64,000 bases of DNA, taken from assembly GCA_937864115.1 (NCBI GenBank), contig CALMII010000060.1, positions 27,325 to 91,324 of the forward strand. Direction: 5' to 3'. Position numbers and translations under genes: made by a program. Every line of letters starts with the position of its first letter. The first letter of the stretch is position 1. The DNA comes from an uncultured Steroidobacter sp. (GTDB taxonomy: Bacteria; Pseudomonadota; Gammaproteobacteria; Steroidobacterales; Steroidobacteraceae). Positions 54,044 to 61,735 of this stretch are shown piece after piece. The notes under the pieces were generated by a model that saw nothing but the letters and a program-made list of their open reading frames with translations, ran no database searches and was not told the DNA's origin.

Positions 54044-54673
54044 ATGAGTAAACGCCGGCGACGTGGACGGCCCGCGCATGACGACGTACTCACGCCGGCG
54101 GAGTGGCGCACGCTGCATGCCCTGCAGCACGGTATGACCACGAGCGAGATCGCGCGACGTCGCGCCGTCAGTATCGATGCCATCAAGTACCACGTGCGGA
54201 ACATTCGCGACAAGATCGGGCTGCACGGTCGCGACGACTTGCGGCGGTGGTTCGGCGTACCTCGCGACAGCGCGGTTGCAGCAAGGAGCGATGCCATGAC
54301 ACAGCAGTTTCAACTCGGCGCCATCGGCCAGATCGCGCGATCGGTGCGCGACGTGCAGGAGTCGTCGGACTGGTACGGACGCGTGCTGGGGTTACCTCAC
54401 CTGTACACCTTCGGCAATCTGGCTTTCTTCGACTGCGGCGGCACCCGCCTGATGCTCAACGCGATGCATGGTGTCAAAGCGGACGAATCGATTCTGTATC
54501 TGCGGGTGCCGGACATTCAGCTTGCCTATCGCGAGCTGGCCGAACGAGGCGTCGTATTCGAGGCCGCACCGCACCGGATTCACCAGCACGCGGACGGGAC
54601 GGAAGAATGGATGGCGTTCTTCAAGGATCCCGAGGGACGGTTGCTGGCCATCATGGCGCAGACGCGCAAGTAG
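54044..54673 (+). CDS. Fusion of a LuxR-type helix-turn-helix and a VOC (glyoxalase-fold) domain
   Basis: 209 residues. Residues about 14-70 (LTPAEWRTLHALQHGMTTSE...AIKYHVRNIRDKIG) are a GerE/LuxR DNA-binding domain. Residues 85-209 are a VOC domain (SVRDVQESSDWYGRVLGL, FFKDPEGRLLAIMAQ). At residue 85 there is an ATG with a perfect AAGGAG 7 bases upstream, so the VOC part could also be made alone. A ligand-responsive regulator is a reasonable guess. Confidence 0.75.
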   Translation: MSKRRRRGRPAHDDVLTPAEWRTLHALQHGMTTSEIARRRAVSIDAIKYHVRNIRDKIGLHGRDDLRRWFGVPRDSAVAARSDAMTQQFQLGAIGQIARSVRDVQESSDWYGRVLGLPHLYTFGNLAFFDCGGTRLMLNAMHGVKADESILYLRVPDIQLAYRELAERGVVFEAAPHRIHQHADGTEEWMAFFKDPEGRLLAIMAQTRK

Positions 54674-54890
54674 GCGGCGTCACGCTCCGCTGGCGGGGCT
54701 CAGGCAATGCCTCAGTGCAATTTGCCGCGGATCCCTGTACAGTCCGCGCCGCCTATACAAGCTGCCGTCCGGTCAGCTCGTTCATTTCTCGAGAATCAAA
54801 CGGCCTCGCCGTCCTCGAACTTGTCTCCCGCCTTTACTGGACCCGCGACCGCAAGGCTCGCGAGCAGGTGCGGTAGAGGAACACATATAT

Positions 54891-56360
54891 ATGCCTTTCG
54901 CTTCGCTCGGGCTGATGCCCGAACTCGTGCGCGCGCTTTCTGATCGCGGCTACGCACAACCGACGCCCGTCCAGTCGCGGGTCATTCCTGAAATTCTCGC
55001 CGGCCGCGACATTCTCGCCGGTTCGCAGACCGGCACGGGCAAGACGGCCGGCTTCACGCTGCCGCTGCTGCAGCGCCTGCAGGCACAACAGAATCCGTCG
55101 CGCGCGCCGCGCGCCGTCGTGCTGGTGCCGACACGCGAACTCGCTGCGCAGGTGGCCGACAGCATCAAGAGCTACGGCAAGTATCTGCAGCTGCGCACGA
55201 TCACCATCTTCGGCGGCGTGAGCATCAATCCGCAGATCGACGCACTGCGTCGCGGTGTCGACATCCTCGTCGCCACGCCGGGCCGGCTGCTCGATCATGC
55301 GCAGCAGGGCAACGTCGATCTGCGTTCGGTCGAGATCCTCGTGCTCGACGAAGCCGACCGCATGCTCGACATGGGCTTCATCGCCGACATCCGCCGCGTC
55401 ATCAAGCTGTTGCCGCAGCAGCGCCAGAACCTGCTGTTCTCCGCGACCTACTCCGACGACATCCGTCGCCTCGCGCAGGGCCTGCTGAAGCAGCCGGTCG
55501 AAATCGAAGTCGCGCGCCGCAACGCCGCCATCGAGACAGTCGAACAGGGCGCCTACATGATTCAGAAGGATCGCAAGCGCGCGCTGCTCTCGCATCTCAT
55601 CCGCCAGGGCGACTGGAACCAGGTGCTGGTGTTCACGCGCACCAAGCACGGCGCCAATCGCCTCACCAAGCAGCTGCAGGACGACGGCATCGAAGCCGCG
55701 GCGATTCACGGCAACAAGAGCCAGTCGGCGCGTACCAAAGCGCTGGCGGACTTCAAGGGCTTCAACATCCGTGCGCTCGTCGCCACCGAAGTCGCCGCCC
55801 GCGGCCTCGACATCAAGGAGCTGCCGCACGTCGTCAACTACGAGCTGCCGAACGTGCCGGAAGACTACGTGCACCGCATCGGCCGCACCGGCCGCGCCGG
55901 CGCCACGGGTGTTGCGCTGTCGCTTGTTGCGCCGGATGAAACCGGACTGCTGAAGGACATCGAGCGCGTGATCGGCAAGCGCGTGTCGCAACTGCCGATT
56001 CCGCAGATTTCAGAACCGCCCGCCGGCCGCAGCGTCGCGCCGCGCGAGCCGCAGGAATACAAGCCGCATCAGGATCCGCGGCGCCAGCAACAGCGCGAGC
56101 GCCAGCCGCGGTCGAACAGCAACACGGCGTATCCCTCGGACTCGAATCGTCAGGGATTCGATGGCGGCAATCAGAACGCTCGCCGCGGTCGTCCGCAGAA
56201 CGGCAATAGCGCGCATCGGCAGGAATCGCAGCGCAGTGCTTCGTTCGGTCGCGGCGCCGGCAACTCGCAGAACCGGCAGCCCCAGTCACAAGGGCACAGC
56301 CGCCCCGGTCAGCGCGGTGGCCGTGGACAATGGCGCAGCGGGAATCAGGGCCGCAGATAA
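54891..56360 (+). CDS. rhlE: DEAD-box ATP-dependent RNA helicase, RhlE type
   Basis: 489 residues. The Q motif YAQPTPVQ, Walker A GSQTGTGKT, PTRELAAQ, TPGRLLDH, DEADRMLDMGF, SAT, and HRIGRTGRAG are all present. The C-terminal 100 residues are low-complexity, rich in Arg, Gln, Asn and Gly. The start MPFASLGLMPEL at 54891 is standard for RhlE and has AGAGGA upstream; the open frame extends 423 bp further without coding signs. Its last 75 bp overlap the convergent integrase frame. Confidence 0.94.
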   Translation: MPFASLGLMPELVRALSDRGYAQPTPVQSRVIPEILAGRDILAGSQTGTGKTAGFTLPLLQRLQAQQNPSRAPRAVVLVPTRELAAQVADSIKSYGKYLQLRTITIFGGVSINPQIDALRRGVDILVATPGRLLDHAQQGNVDLRSVEILVLDEADRMLDMGFIADIRRVIKLLPQQRQNLLFSATYSDDIRRLAQGLLKQPVEIEVARRNAAIETVEQGAYMIQKDRKRALLSHLIRQGDWNQVLVFTRTKHGANRLTKQLQDDGIEAAAIHGNKSQSARTKALADFKGFNIRALVATEVAARGLDIKELPHVVNYELPNVPEDYVHRIGRTGRAGATGVALSLVAPDETGLLKDIERVIGKRVSQLPIPQISEPPAGRSVAPREPQEYKPHQDPRRQQQRERQPRSNSNTAYPSDSNRQGFDGGNQNARRGRPQNGNSAHRQESQRSASFGRGAGNSQNRQPQSQGHSRPGQRGGRGQWRSGNQGRR

Positions 56361-57440
56361 GAGCCGGTAATCGGTGCGTGAGCCGTAGTGCAGTCGCGGC
56401 TCGCGCACCTCGTCTGTCTCTGGAGGCAATATCGGCACACAGGGAAGCGCGTCGATCGGGCTGGCCGTGCCGGCAGCAGACGATGACAGCACGTGTGTGT
56501 AGATCATCGTCGTGCTCACGTCGGTGTGTCCGAGCAGTTCCTGCACGCGACGGATGTCCACTCCCGAATCGAGCAGATGCGTTGCGAACGAGTGACGCAA
56601 CGTGTGCGCCGTGACCTTCTTTTCCAGGCCGGCGCGAGCCACCGCCCGGGAGATCGCGCGGCCCACGGTCTGCTCGAAACGATGATGCCGCCGGCAGATG
56701 CCGCTGCGCGGATCGGTCGACACATGCGGTGCCGGAAAAACCCAGTGCCATGCCCAGGAAGCCGGCGCACGCGGGTATTTCTGGGCAAGTGCATCCGGCA
56801 ACCAGACGCCGGCACGACCGGCCGCCCGATCCTCCGCCCAGAGGGCGCGCGAATGCGCGATCTGTTCCCGCAGCGGCTGCATGAGCGCCGCGGGCAACAT
56901 GACCACGCGATCCTTCGATCCCTTGCCCTCCCGCACGATCACGATCTTGCGATCGAAATCGACATCCTTGATGCGCAGACGCAGGCACTCCATCAGCCGC
57001 AGGCCCATGCCGTAGAGAACCTGGCCGATCAGCCGATCGCTCGTTCCCATCTCCTGCAGCAGGCGGGCGACTTCCATGCGTGACAGCACGACCGGAATGC
57101 GATCCCTCACCCGCGGTCGCCCGATTTCGCTCATCCAGGGCAGCTCGATATCGAGTACCTGTCGATACAGGAACAACAGGCCCGACAGCGCCTGCCGATG
57201 CGTCGAGGGTGCAACGTTCTTCTGGGTTGCGAGATACGCCAGGAACCGTTCGACTTCGGCCTGCCCCAGGTCGCGCGGATGTCGCAACCCGTGAAACTTG
57301 ATGAAACGCCGCGCCCAGTACACATACGACTCTTCAGTGCGAAGACTGTAGTGCATGTAGCGAACGCGCTCGCGGATCTGATCGAGCAGACGACGCGACT
57401 GCAGCGGCGGCCGTTCCGGCGATCGGTATTTCATGAGCAT
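56286..57440 (-). CDS. intI: Integron integrase IntI
   Basis: 384 residues, tyrosine recombinase. Catalytic residues are R148 (GMGLRLMECL), K176 (GKGSKDR), H279 and R282 (HTLRHSF), H305 (LLGHTDVS) and Y314 (MIYTHVL). The segment around 217-240 (DALAQKYPRAPASWAWHWVFP) is the extra domain unique to integron integrases. It recombines attI with folded single-stranded attC. Family members usually end shortly after SPID/SPLDAL; here about 50 residues more follow and overlap rhlE. A LexA box covers its promoter. Confidence 0.95.
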   Translation of the reverse strand: MLMKYRSPERPPLQSRRLLDQIRERVRYMHYSLRTEESYVYWARRFIKFHGLRHPRDLGQAEVERFLAYLATQKNVAPSTHRQALSGLLFLYRQVLDIELPWMSEIGRPRVRDRIPVVLSRMEVARLLQEMGTSDRLIGQVLYGMGLRLMECLRLRIKDVDFDRKIVIVREGKGSKDRVVMLPAALMQPLREQIAHSRALWAEDRAAGRAGVWLPDALAQKYPRAPASWAWHWVFPAPHVSTDPRSGICRRHHRFEQTVGRAISRAVARAGLEKKVTAHTLRHSFATHLLDSGVDIRRVQELLGHTDVSTTMIYTHVLSSSAAGTASPIDALPCVPILPPETDEVREPRLHYGSRTDYRLLSAALIPAAPLSTATALTGAAVPL

Positions 57441-57460
57441 CCGTGCTGTGTCTGTTGAAT

Positions 57461-57476
57461 CTGTGTTTATATACAG
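57461..57476. promoter_or_regulatory. LexA box on the integrase promoter
   Basis: CTGTGTTTATATACAG matches 14 of 16 bases of the idealised box CTGT(AT)4ACAG and lies 21 bp before the intI start. It covers the candidate -10 element of intI. SOS control of intI through LexA is established for other integrons. Confidence 0.88.
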
Positions 57477-57495
57477 TTATCAATAAACAAGTCAA
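57468..57495 (-). promoter_or_regulatory. Candidate sigma-70 promoter of intI
   Basis: On the minus strand TTGACT (57495-57490) and TATATA (57473-57468) are separated by 16 bp. The -10 lies inside the LexA box, so LexA binding would block transcription. Confidence 0.65.
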
Positions 57496-57713
57496 CGTCG
57501 GCCAGCTACTTGCGTCATTGTCGATCGACAGGTTATCCGTCGTTCACAGGTTGATCGGAGTCTTCATGACGTTGTCCATGAACAAGCTGTGCACCCAGGC
57601 GCTGGATCTTCCTGAGTTTGATGGGGCTGTTAGATCGCAGCCTGCGACATAACTCGTGGCGGGTCAGAGTATTGGCAAGTCGGGGTGTGCCAGGTTATTT
57701 GTCAGACGGCAGG

Positions 57714-57743
57714 TTGATTGGGCAGACTGGGGCGGTCTATATC
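57714..57743 (+). promoter_or_regulatory. Possible cassette promoter
   Basis: TTGATT and TATATC with 18 bp between them end two bases before the attI junction, pointing into cassette 1. The match to consensus is moderate. Confidence 0.3.
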
Positions 57744-57745
57744 TA

Positions 57746-57752
57746 GTTGGGC
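57746..57752 (+). other. attI-cassette 1 junction core
   Basis: GTTGGGC. Its reverse complement GCCCAAC is the R'' core of attC1, so this is the left edge of cassette 1 and the right edge of attI. The full extent of attI to the left cannot be fixed by eye. Confidence 0.8.
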
Positions 57753-57773
57753 TTGGAGATAAGGAGAACGCAG

Positions 57774-58115
57774 ATGAACACCGAATCAAACGAAACAACG
57801 TACGAGAAATGTCACTTCACGTGCGTGTACTGTGGGTTCGATGGGCGCACCTTCGATGCCTGGATGCAACTCTCGATCGACCACATCCGCCCTCGCAGCT
57901 GCGGCGGAACAGACGAACCGAACAATCGAGTGGCGGCTTGTGGTTCCTGCAACTCGCTGACAAGCAGAATGACATTTGCGCCAGAGGCGTCAAGAGCAGA
58001 GATGCTTGAGAAAAAACGGCAGTACGTTGCTGAGAGCAGGCGCAACTACTACAAGGTATGGGCCGAGAAAGTAATGCCTCGGTACCTTGAGCGTCCGCTT
58101 CTTCCTTTAGCATGA
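57774..58115 (+). CDS. Cassette 1: HNH endonuclease-like protein
   Basis: 113 residues. The pattern C17-x2-C20, D36-H37-I-x-P40, N50/N51 and C56-x2-C59-N60 matches the HNH nuclease fold with a structural zinc, as in McrA-like and restriction-type enzymes. AAGGAG lies just before the ATG. The gene ends 8 bp before attC1. Action on DNA is inferred; defence against foreign DNA is one possibility. Confidence 0.82.
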   Translation: MNTESNETTYEKCHFTCVYCGFDGRTFDAWMQLSIDHIRPRSCGGTDEPNNRVAACGSCNSLTSRMTFAPEASRAEMLEKKRQYVAESRRNYYKVWAEKVMPRYLERPLLPLA

Positions 58116-58122
58116 TCGCGGA

Positions 58123-58183
58123 GCCCAACAAATTTCTGCACGCGACGCGCGAAGACGCGCTCGCGTGAGAAATAGCGTTAGCC
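58123..58183 (+). other. attC1 (61 bp)
   Basis: R'' GCCCAAC and R' GTTAGCC frame an imperfect palindrome with AAATTTCT / AGAAATA arms and a GCGCGAAGACGCGC centre. The short type shared with attC4 and attC12. Confidence 0.9.
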
Positions 58184-58186
58184 CTT

Positions 58187-58519
58187 ATGTATCTGTGTCC
58201 CAGCTGCAATTCCCCAATCAAGGTCAGTCTCTGGGAGTTCATTCCGCGGAGGACTCTGTCGCACTACGCATGGCACATTGAGTGTGAGTACTGTCGAAGC
58301 CATAGCTACATCCCAATGCTCGCGCGTTGGGTCGCATACATCGCCGCAATGGCAGCCACAGTCCTACTGGCCGTCTTCCTGGACAATTTCGGTCTATCAC
58401 ACCCTCTCATACTCTTCTTGGTTGTGTTTCCAGTGAGCTTCTTGATCGGAACGCTTGCGGCTCGACTTTCGACGCCAAGGTTGCAGAAGGCTAAATCGAG
58501 GAAGATTGGTGCAGGCTAA
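58187..58519 (+). CDS. Cassette 2: zinc-ribbon membrane protein
   Basis: 110 residues. CPSC (residues 4-7) and CEYC (33-36) make a zinc ribbon; two hydrophobic segments follow (YIAAMAATVLLAVFLDNF and LILFLVVFPVSFLIGTLAA). The start is four bases after the cassette core, leaving no room for a ribosome site, so it may depend on translation from cassette 1 or be leaderless-like. The stop codon lies in the attC2 core. Confidence 0.7.
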   Translation: MYLCPSCNSPIKVSLWEFIPRRTLSHYAWHIECEYCRSHSYIPMLARWVAYIAAMAATVLLAVFLDNFGLSHPLILFLVVFPVSFLIGTLAARLSTPRLQKAKSRKIGAG

Positions 58520-58600
58520 CAACCGGCTCGAGTACGCGCTGGCGCGCCCGACTCGCAAAAGCGATGCGCTTTTGCTCTCGGCTCAGCCGGAGCGTTAGGC
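58514..58600 (+). other. attC2 (87 bp)
   Basis: R'' GGCTAAC and R' GTTAGGC. Centre GCAAAAGCGATGCGCTTTTGC forms a strong stem. Long type shared with attC3, attC7 and attC8. Confidence 0.9.
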
Positions 58601-58603
58601 AGC

Positions 58604-59011
58604 ATGAGATCTGAAGGCTTCAGGTGTCCGGCACACATCAACGTCTACGGCACTGGCGTGTACTTGGCATTTCCCACTTCGGAGGTGTTGAAGCCCACCT
58701 ATCGGGGACATACGACACTTGTAAACGCGTTGCACACCAAGGTTGGGATTACACGATCGAGCTTTTTCAAGCGATGGTCCGAGTACAAGAGAACGTTCGG
58801 TGGTGAAGTCGTTCTGCAGCCATTGATCGAACTCGCCTCGCCGGATCTTGCACCGTTCGAACTTTGTCTTCTTTCTGAGATGGATCGTCGCTACGCAAGG
58901 TCCGGCAGAGCACGCGAGTGGTTCCACACGGCGGATCGAGACGGCATTGCTGAGCTAGTTGTCAGCATGCGGTGTCAGTTGCTTAGAGAGATCGGAAATG
59001 GGAATGCCTAA
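58604..59011 (+). CDS. Cassette 3: GIY-YIG-like protein
   Basis: 135 residues. GVY at 18-20, KVGIT at 46-50, an Arg at 57, a Glu at 86 and the ending motif EWF at 105-107 match the T5orf172-like branch of the GIY-YIG nuclease fold. No attached domain is present. The start is three bases after the core; the stop overlaps R'' of attC3. A role in DNA cleavage is inferred from the fold only. Confidence 0.65.
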   Translation: MRSEGFRCPAHINVYGTGVYLAFPTSEVLKPTYRGHTTLVNALHTKVGITRSSFFKRWSEYKRTFGGEVVLQPLIELASPDLAPFELCLLSEMDRRYARSGRAREWFHTADRDGIAELVVSMRCQLLREIGNGNA

Positions 59012-59095
59012 CAAGTGGGTCAAGTTCGTGCGCTGCGCGCACCCGACTCACAAGGTGCTACGCACCTTGTTCGCGGCTTACCCACGGCGTTGGGC
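59006..59095 (+). other. attC3 (90 bp)
   Basis: R'' GCCTAAC and R' GTTGGGC; central stem CACAAGGTGC...GCACCTTGT. Confidence 0.9.
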
Positions 59096-59131
59096 GAGAC
59101 AAATCGATCTTAAGGCTGTTTGATTGTGAAT

Positions 59132-59710
59132 ATGCGAAAGCGCCTCCTGCCAGCGATCCCGATTTGTGTGCTTCTTTCGCATGCAGCGTGGGCTGGTGAG
59201 ATCGTCTACGTCGAAGACATTTCTGGCAGAGATTCTGTAAGCACATATAGCGCGGCAGAGCTTGCCGAAAAGCGCGCACAGGTTGATGCGTATGCGACCA
59301 AATCTATGCTGGCCGTTTTTCGGGAAGGAGGTCCCGACGAAATTCGATTCTGGATTTCCTGGGCCAACTTCGACCCCGGTACTATCGGCTACGAAACCAA
59401 GGGCTATGTGATATCAAATCAAGGCTTGTGGGTCTGCCGCATTGCTTATCGACAGAACGAGCACTCTCCTGTTGGTGGTTCTTGTAAAGCCTCGAGCTCG
59501 AAGAATACGAAAACGATATTGGCTGAGCTTGGCTCCCTATCCAAGTTGTCGGGAAAGTCGCTCAGTTGTGGCGTTATGGACGGTGAGTGGATGTCCGTAG
59601 ACGGGGTATTCGCCGGACAGCGCTTCACGTTCTCTTCGAGCAATCCAGATATGTGTCCAGGCAAAGGTTCAAAGCTCGTTGCTAAAGTACTGAGAGATGT
59701 CAGGCAGTGA
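59132..59710 (+). CDS. Cassette 4: small exported protein, function unknown
   Basis: 192 residues. The ATG at 59132 gives a signal peptide (RLLPAIPICVLLSHAAWA) ending before GEIVYVED. The mature part has Cys at four places that could form disulphides. TTG and GTG codons just upstream are weaker starts. The family is not recognised. It ends 6 bp before attC4. Confidence 0.7.
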   Translation: MRKRLLPAIPICVLLSHAAWAGEIVYVEDISGRDSVSTYSAAELAEKRAQVDAYATKSMLAVFREGGPDEIRFWISWANFDPGTIGYETKGYVISNQGLWVCRIAYRQNEHSPVGGSCKASSSKNTKTILAELGSLSKLSGKSLSCGVMDGEWMSVDGVFAGQRFTFSSSNPDMCPGKGSKLVAKVLRDVRQ

Positions 59711-59716
59711 CATGAC

Positions 59717-59779
59717 GCCCAACAAACTGCTGCACGCGACGGCGTTAAGAAACGCCGCGCTTGAGCAGTGGCGTTAGGG
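59717..59779 (+). other. attC4 (63 bp)
   Basis: R'' GCCCAAC and R' GTTAGGG. Arms AAACTGCT / AGCAGTGG and a GGCGTTAAGAAACGCC centre. The internal GGCGTTAAG imitates a core but has no matching partner. Confidence 0.88.
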
Positions 59780-59794
59780 TCTTAAGAGGAGCAA

Positions 59795-60274
59795 ATGGAT
59801 CGGGAGTCTCTCAAGCTTGAGGTTGGCGCGGCTTTCAAAGTGTCGCGCAAGCCCGTCGAAGCGGACATAGCGCCGCACGAATGTCTTGAATGCGATGAAC
59901 TGCGCGTTGCACTTGCTCCGTATGAATGGCTCAACATTCCGGACGGTGTCTTAGATAAGCATCGTTGGGACATGCCACTACTTTCAGACGATGGAAAGCA
60001 GTACTACCTGCCAGCCTGGCTCATTCGATCAATTAATGAACCGGAGTCGGACTACACCGATGCCTTGCTCTTCGCCTTCAGCTCTGAACATCGATGGGAA
60101 CCCACGGTTCCTTACACCGAGCGGCAGTGGCGGCTGTTTGATGCCTATTTGGAGTTCTTGGGCGCGAGCTGTAACGAGTTCACACTTGAGCAAGTGGTGC
60201 AAGCTCAGCAAAAACTGCAGGAGAACCCTAACAATGCGTTCAAGAGGCGACGTGCGAAGACGCACGCGCCTTAA
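59795..60274 (+). CDS. Cassette 5: DUF6714-like soluble protein
   Basis: 159 residues, acidic, no signal peptide. CLECDELRVALAPYEWLNIP followed by LSDDGKQYYLPAWLI resembles the DUF6714 family, whose function is unknown. The frame runs through the R'' core and ends inside attC5, so the last 14 residues (NNAFKRRRAKTHAP) come from the recombination site. AAGAGGA precedes the ATG. Confidence 0.68.
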   Translation: MDRESLKLEVGAAFKVSRKPVEADIAPHECLECDELRVALAPYEWLNIPDGVLDKHRWDMPLLSDDGKQYYLPAWLIRSINEPESDYTDALLFAFSSEHRWEPTVPYTERQWRLFDAYLEFLGASCNEFTLEQVVQAQQKLQENPNNAFKRRRAKTHAP

Positions 60275-60288
60275 CGCAAACGTTATGC
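60226..60288 (+). other. attC5 (63 bp)
   Basis: R'' CCCTAAC and R' GTTATGC. Almost identical to attC13 (AATGCG.TCAAGAGGCGACGTGCGAAGACGCACGCGCC). Confidence 0.9.
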
Positions 60289-60669
60289 CTCAGAAAGAAT
60301 GAGGTCGTAGGCATCGAGGCGGTTTGATCGTTCAGGGAGAGCGTTGAGGGTGTCAGCTTCGGAAACAATGCAGTGGCGCTCGGAAAGTCTGCGGCATCTT
60401 TGCGGGCCCGCAGCTTCCAGCTCATCGCTGTCTGATCGGTCCTTTCGCAGCTTCGCTCACCTTCACCGTCTTTCGCTTCCAGCCGTCGCAGCTTCGGACA
60501 GTTCAGTCGGGGCAGCTCTCGGATGGCAAGAGCCCGCGTTTGCAGCTTCGGTGAGTTTCTGGGTTTGCGGCGTCTTCAGCATGGCAGTTCAACTCCGCCT
60601 CGCGCGCTTTGAAGTCCTGTGCCACATTCAGCGCATGTCGCGTCGTTTATTAGTCAGTCCGCTCAGCGG
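60289..60669 (+). other. Cassette 6: no convincing gene, CAGCTTC repeats
   Basis: Open frames here lack ribosome sites and sensible starts; the longest (60344-60739) runs through the attC. The heptamer CAGCTTC occurs five times on the plus strand at 60354, 60411, 60448, 60489 and 60543. It may carry an RNA or regulatory element. Confidence 0.55.
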
Positions 60670-60741
60670 GCATAACATGCCGCTGGTTGCGACGGGGCCA
60701 GGCGAGGCGCCTGTCCCCGCGCCACAGCGGCGGCGTTAGCC
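60670..60741 (+). other. attC6 (72 bp)
   Basis: R'' GCATAAC and R' GTTAGCC. Belongs to the CCGCTGGTT...CACAGCGGCGG type found in attC9-11, with a diverged centre (GGCGAGGCGCC). Confidence 0.88.
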
Positions 60742-60761
60742 ATATGAAGAGGAGAAGAACC

Positions 60762-61192
60762 ATGACTCGCCGGTGGGTGGGGCCATTCAAGGTCCGAGCG
60801 ATGCTCGAGGCATGCGTTGATGGTTCACTACCGCGGCCTCCTGAAGCTGGAAGCGCGTACTTCATTTCTGCAAAACCTTGGAAGAACAAACCAACGTCGG
60901 AGTGCCAGCCGCTATACGTTGGTGGCAATACCGGAAAATCGTCCCGGTTCAGAACACGCATCGGAGATCTGCAGCGGATTCATTCGGCTTCTTTGGTGGC
61001 GGCACTGGCCACAGCTCTGGTGGTCGCTCGCTTCATAGCTGGTGCCAAGAGACGAGAACCAATCCACTCGATCTCTATCTCGCTTGGGTACATGAATGTG
61101 AGTGTCATCGCTGTTTAGAAGTAGAGCTTGCTAGGAATCTCGTGCCAGCCCTCAACAAAGTGGCGCCAAGCCGTTGCTCAAAACATGGCTAA
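60762..61192 (+). pseudogene. Cassette 7: GIY-YIG-like gene broken by a frameshift
   Basis: The first frame from ATG 60762 reads to PLYVGGNTGKSSRFRTRIGDL (near 60970) and then loses sense, stopping at 61118. A second frame picks up at about 60971 with AADSFGFFGGGTGH, continues through CHRCLEVELARNLVPALNK and stops in the attC7 core, just where a cassette gene should end. Together they make a GIY-YIG-like protein of about 143 residues. A one-base loss after GAT CT would explain it. Confidence 0.72.
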
Positions 61193-61276
61193 CAAGCGCG
61201 TCAAGTACGCGCCCTTCGGGCGCCCGACCGGCAAAAGCGAGGCGCTTTTGCCGGCGGCTTACGCGCGGCGTTAGAA
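61187..61276 (+). other. attC7 (90 bp)
   Basis: R'' GGCTAAC and R' GTTAGAA; central stem GGCAAAAGCGAGGCGCTTTTGCC. Close to attC8 over its whole length. Confidence 0.92.
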
Positions 61277-61629
61277 GGCGCCAAGAGTAGTAGGAGCAAA
61301 GGAACTGCCATGACTTTCGGGCCGTGCCATCGTCAAGGAGCAGAAGTGGCGGCATCCGTCATCGTTCTTTGCCTTGCGCGGCCAGGAGTGCGGGTGTCCA
61401 GCGTTACCGCCATTCCTCATCCTTCTTCAGAGATTCCGGCGATAGATCGTGAGGTCGTTGAGTGCAATGCCGCAGCGGGCATCGCTTCAGAGGTTTCGGT
61501 GAGGCATCGCGGGGTTATTGAGGGCATTGCCGCAGCTGGCAGGTGCCAGGTCTCTGGCGGTGTGCGTACACTCGGCCGCATGTACGGTTGCGGCGTTTGG
61601 CCTCGCAGTTCATTTCAAGCAAAGGCGCC
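61277..61629 (+). other. Cassette 8: probably non-coding, related to cassette 13
   Basis: A frame from ATG 61310 has AAAGGA upstream but never stops inside the cassette: it crosses attC8 into cassette 9. The DNA aligns with cassette 13 over much of its length (GCCAAGAG, GAGCAGA.GTGGC, TTTCGGTGAG, ATCGCGGGGT, GGCAGGTGCCA, GTGTGCGTACACTC). The ATG is not shared and a one-base indel breaks the frame relation early on. Confidence 0.6.
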
Positions 61630-61719
61630 CTCTAACAAGCGCGTCAAGTACGCGCCCTGCGGGCGCCCGACTGGCAAAAGCGAAGCGCTTTTGCCAGCGG
61701 CTTACGCGCGGCGTTGGGC
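61630..61719 (+). other. attC8 (90 bp)
   Basis: R'' CTCTAAC and R' GTTGGGC. R'' has one mismatch to the expected TTCTAAC, the only imperfect pair in the array. Confidence 0.9.
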
Positions 61720-61735
61720 TCAAGGAGAAGAACAG

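Larger units (their letters stand above)
57441..57773. other. Integron platform region: PintI, attI and leader of cassette 1
   Basis: 333 bp with no credible gene. From left to right it has the LexA-controlled integrase promoter, a stretch with no recognised feature, a possible cassette promoter and the attI junction core at 57746. A 69-codon frame at 57443-57652 lacks support. Confidence 0.7.

Noticed and set aside
57629..57635. GTTAGAT as the attI junction
   Set aside because: It fits GTTRRRY, but no matching ATCTAAC R'' follows, whereas GTTGGGC at 57746 pairs with attC1.
57443..57652. 69-codon frame in the integron platform
   Set aside because: Starts at a GTG without ribosome site and covers promoter and attI sequence.
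60344..60739. 131-codon frame in cassette 6
   Set aside because: TTG start without ribosome site, runs through the whole attC, low-complexity Ser/Ala/Arg content.
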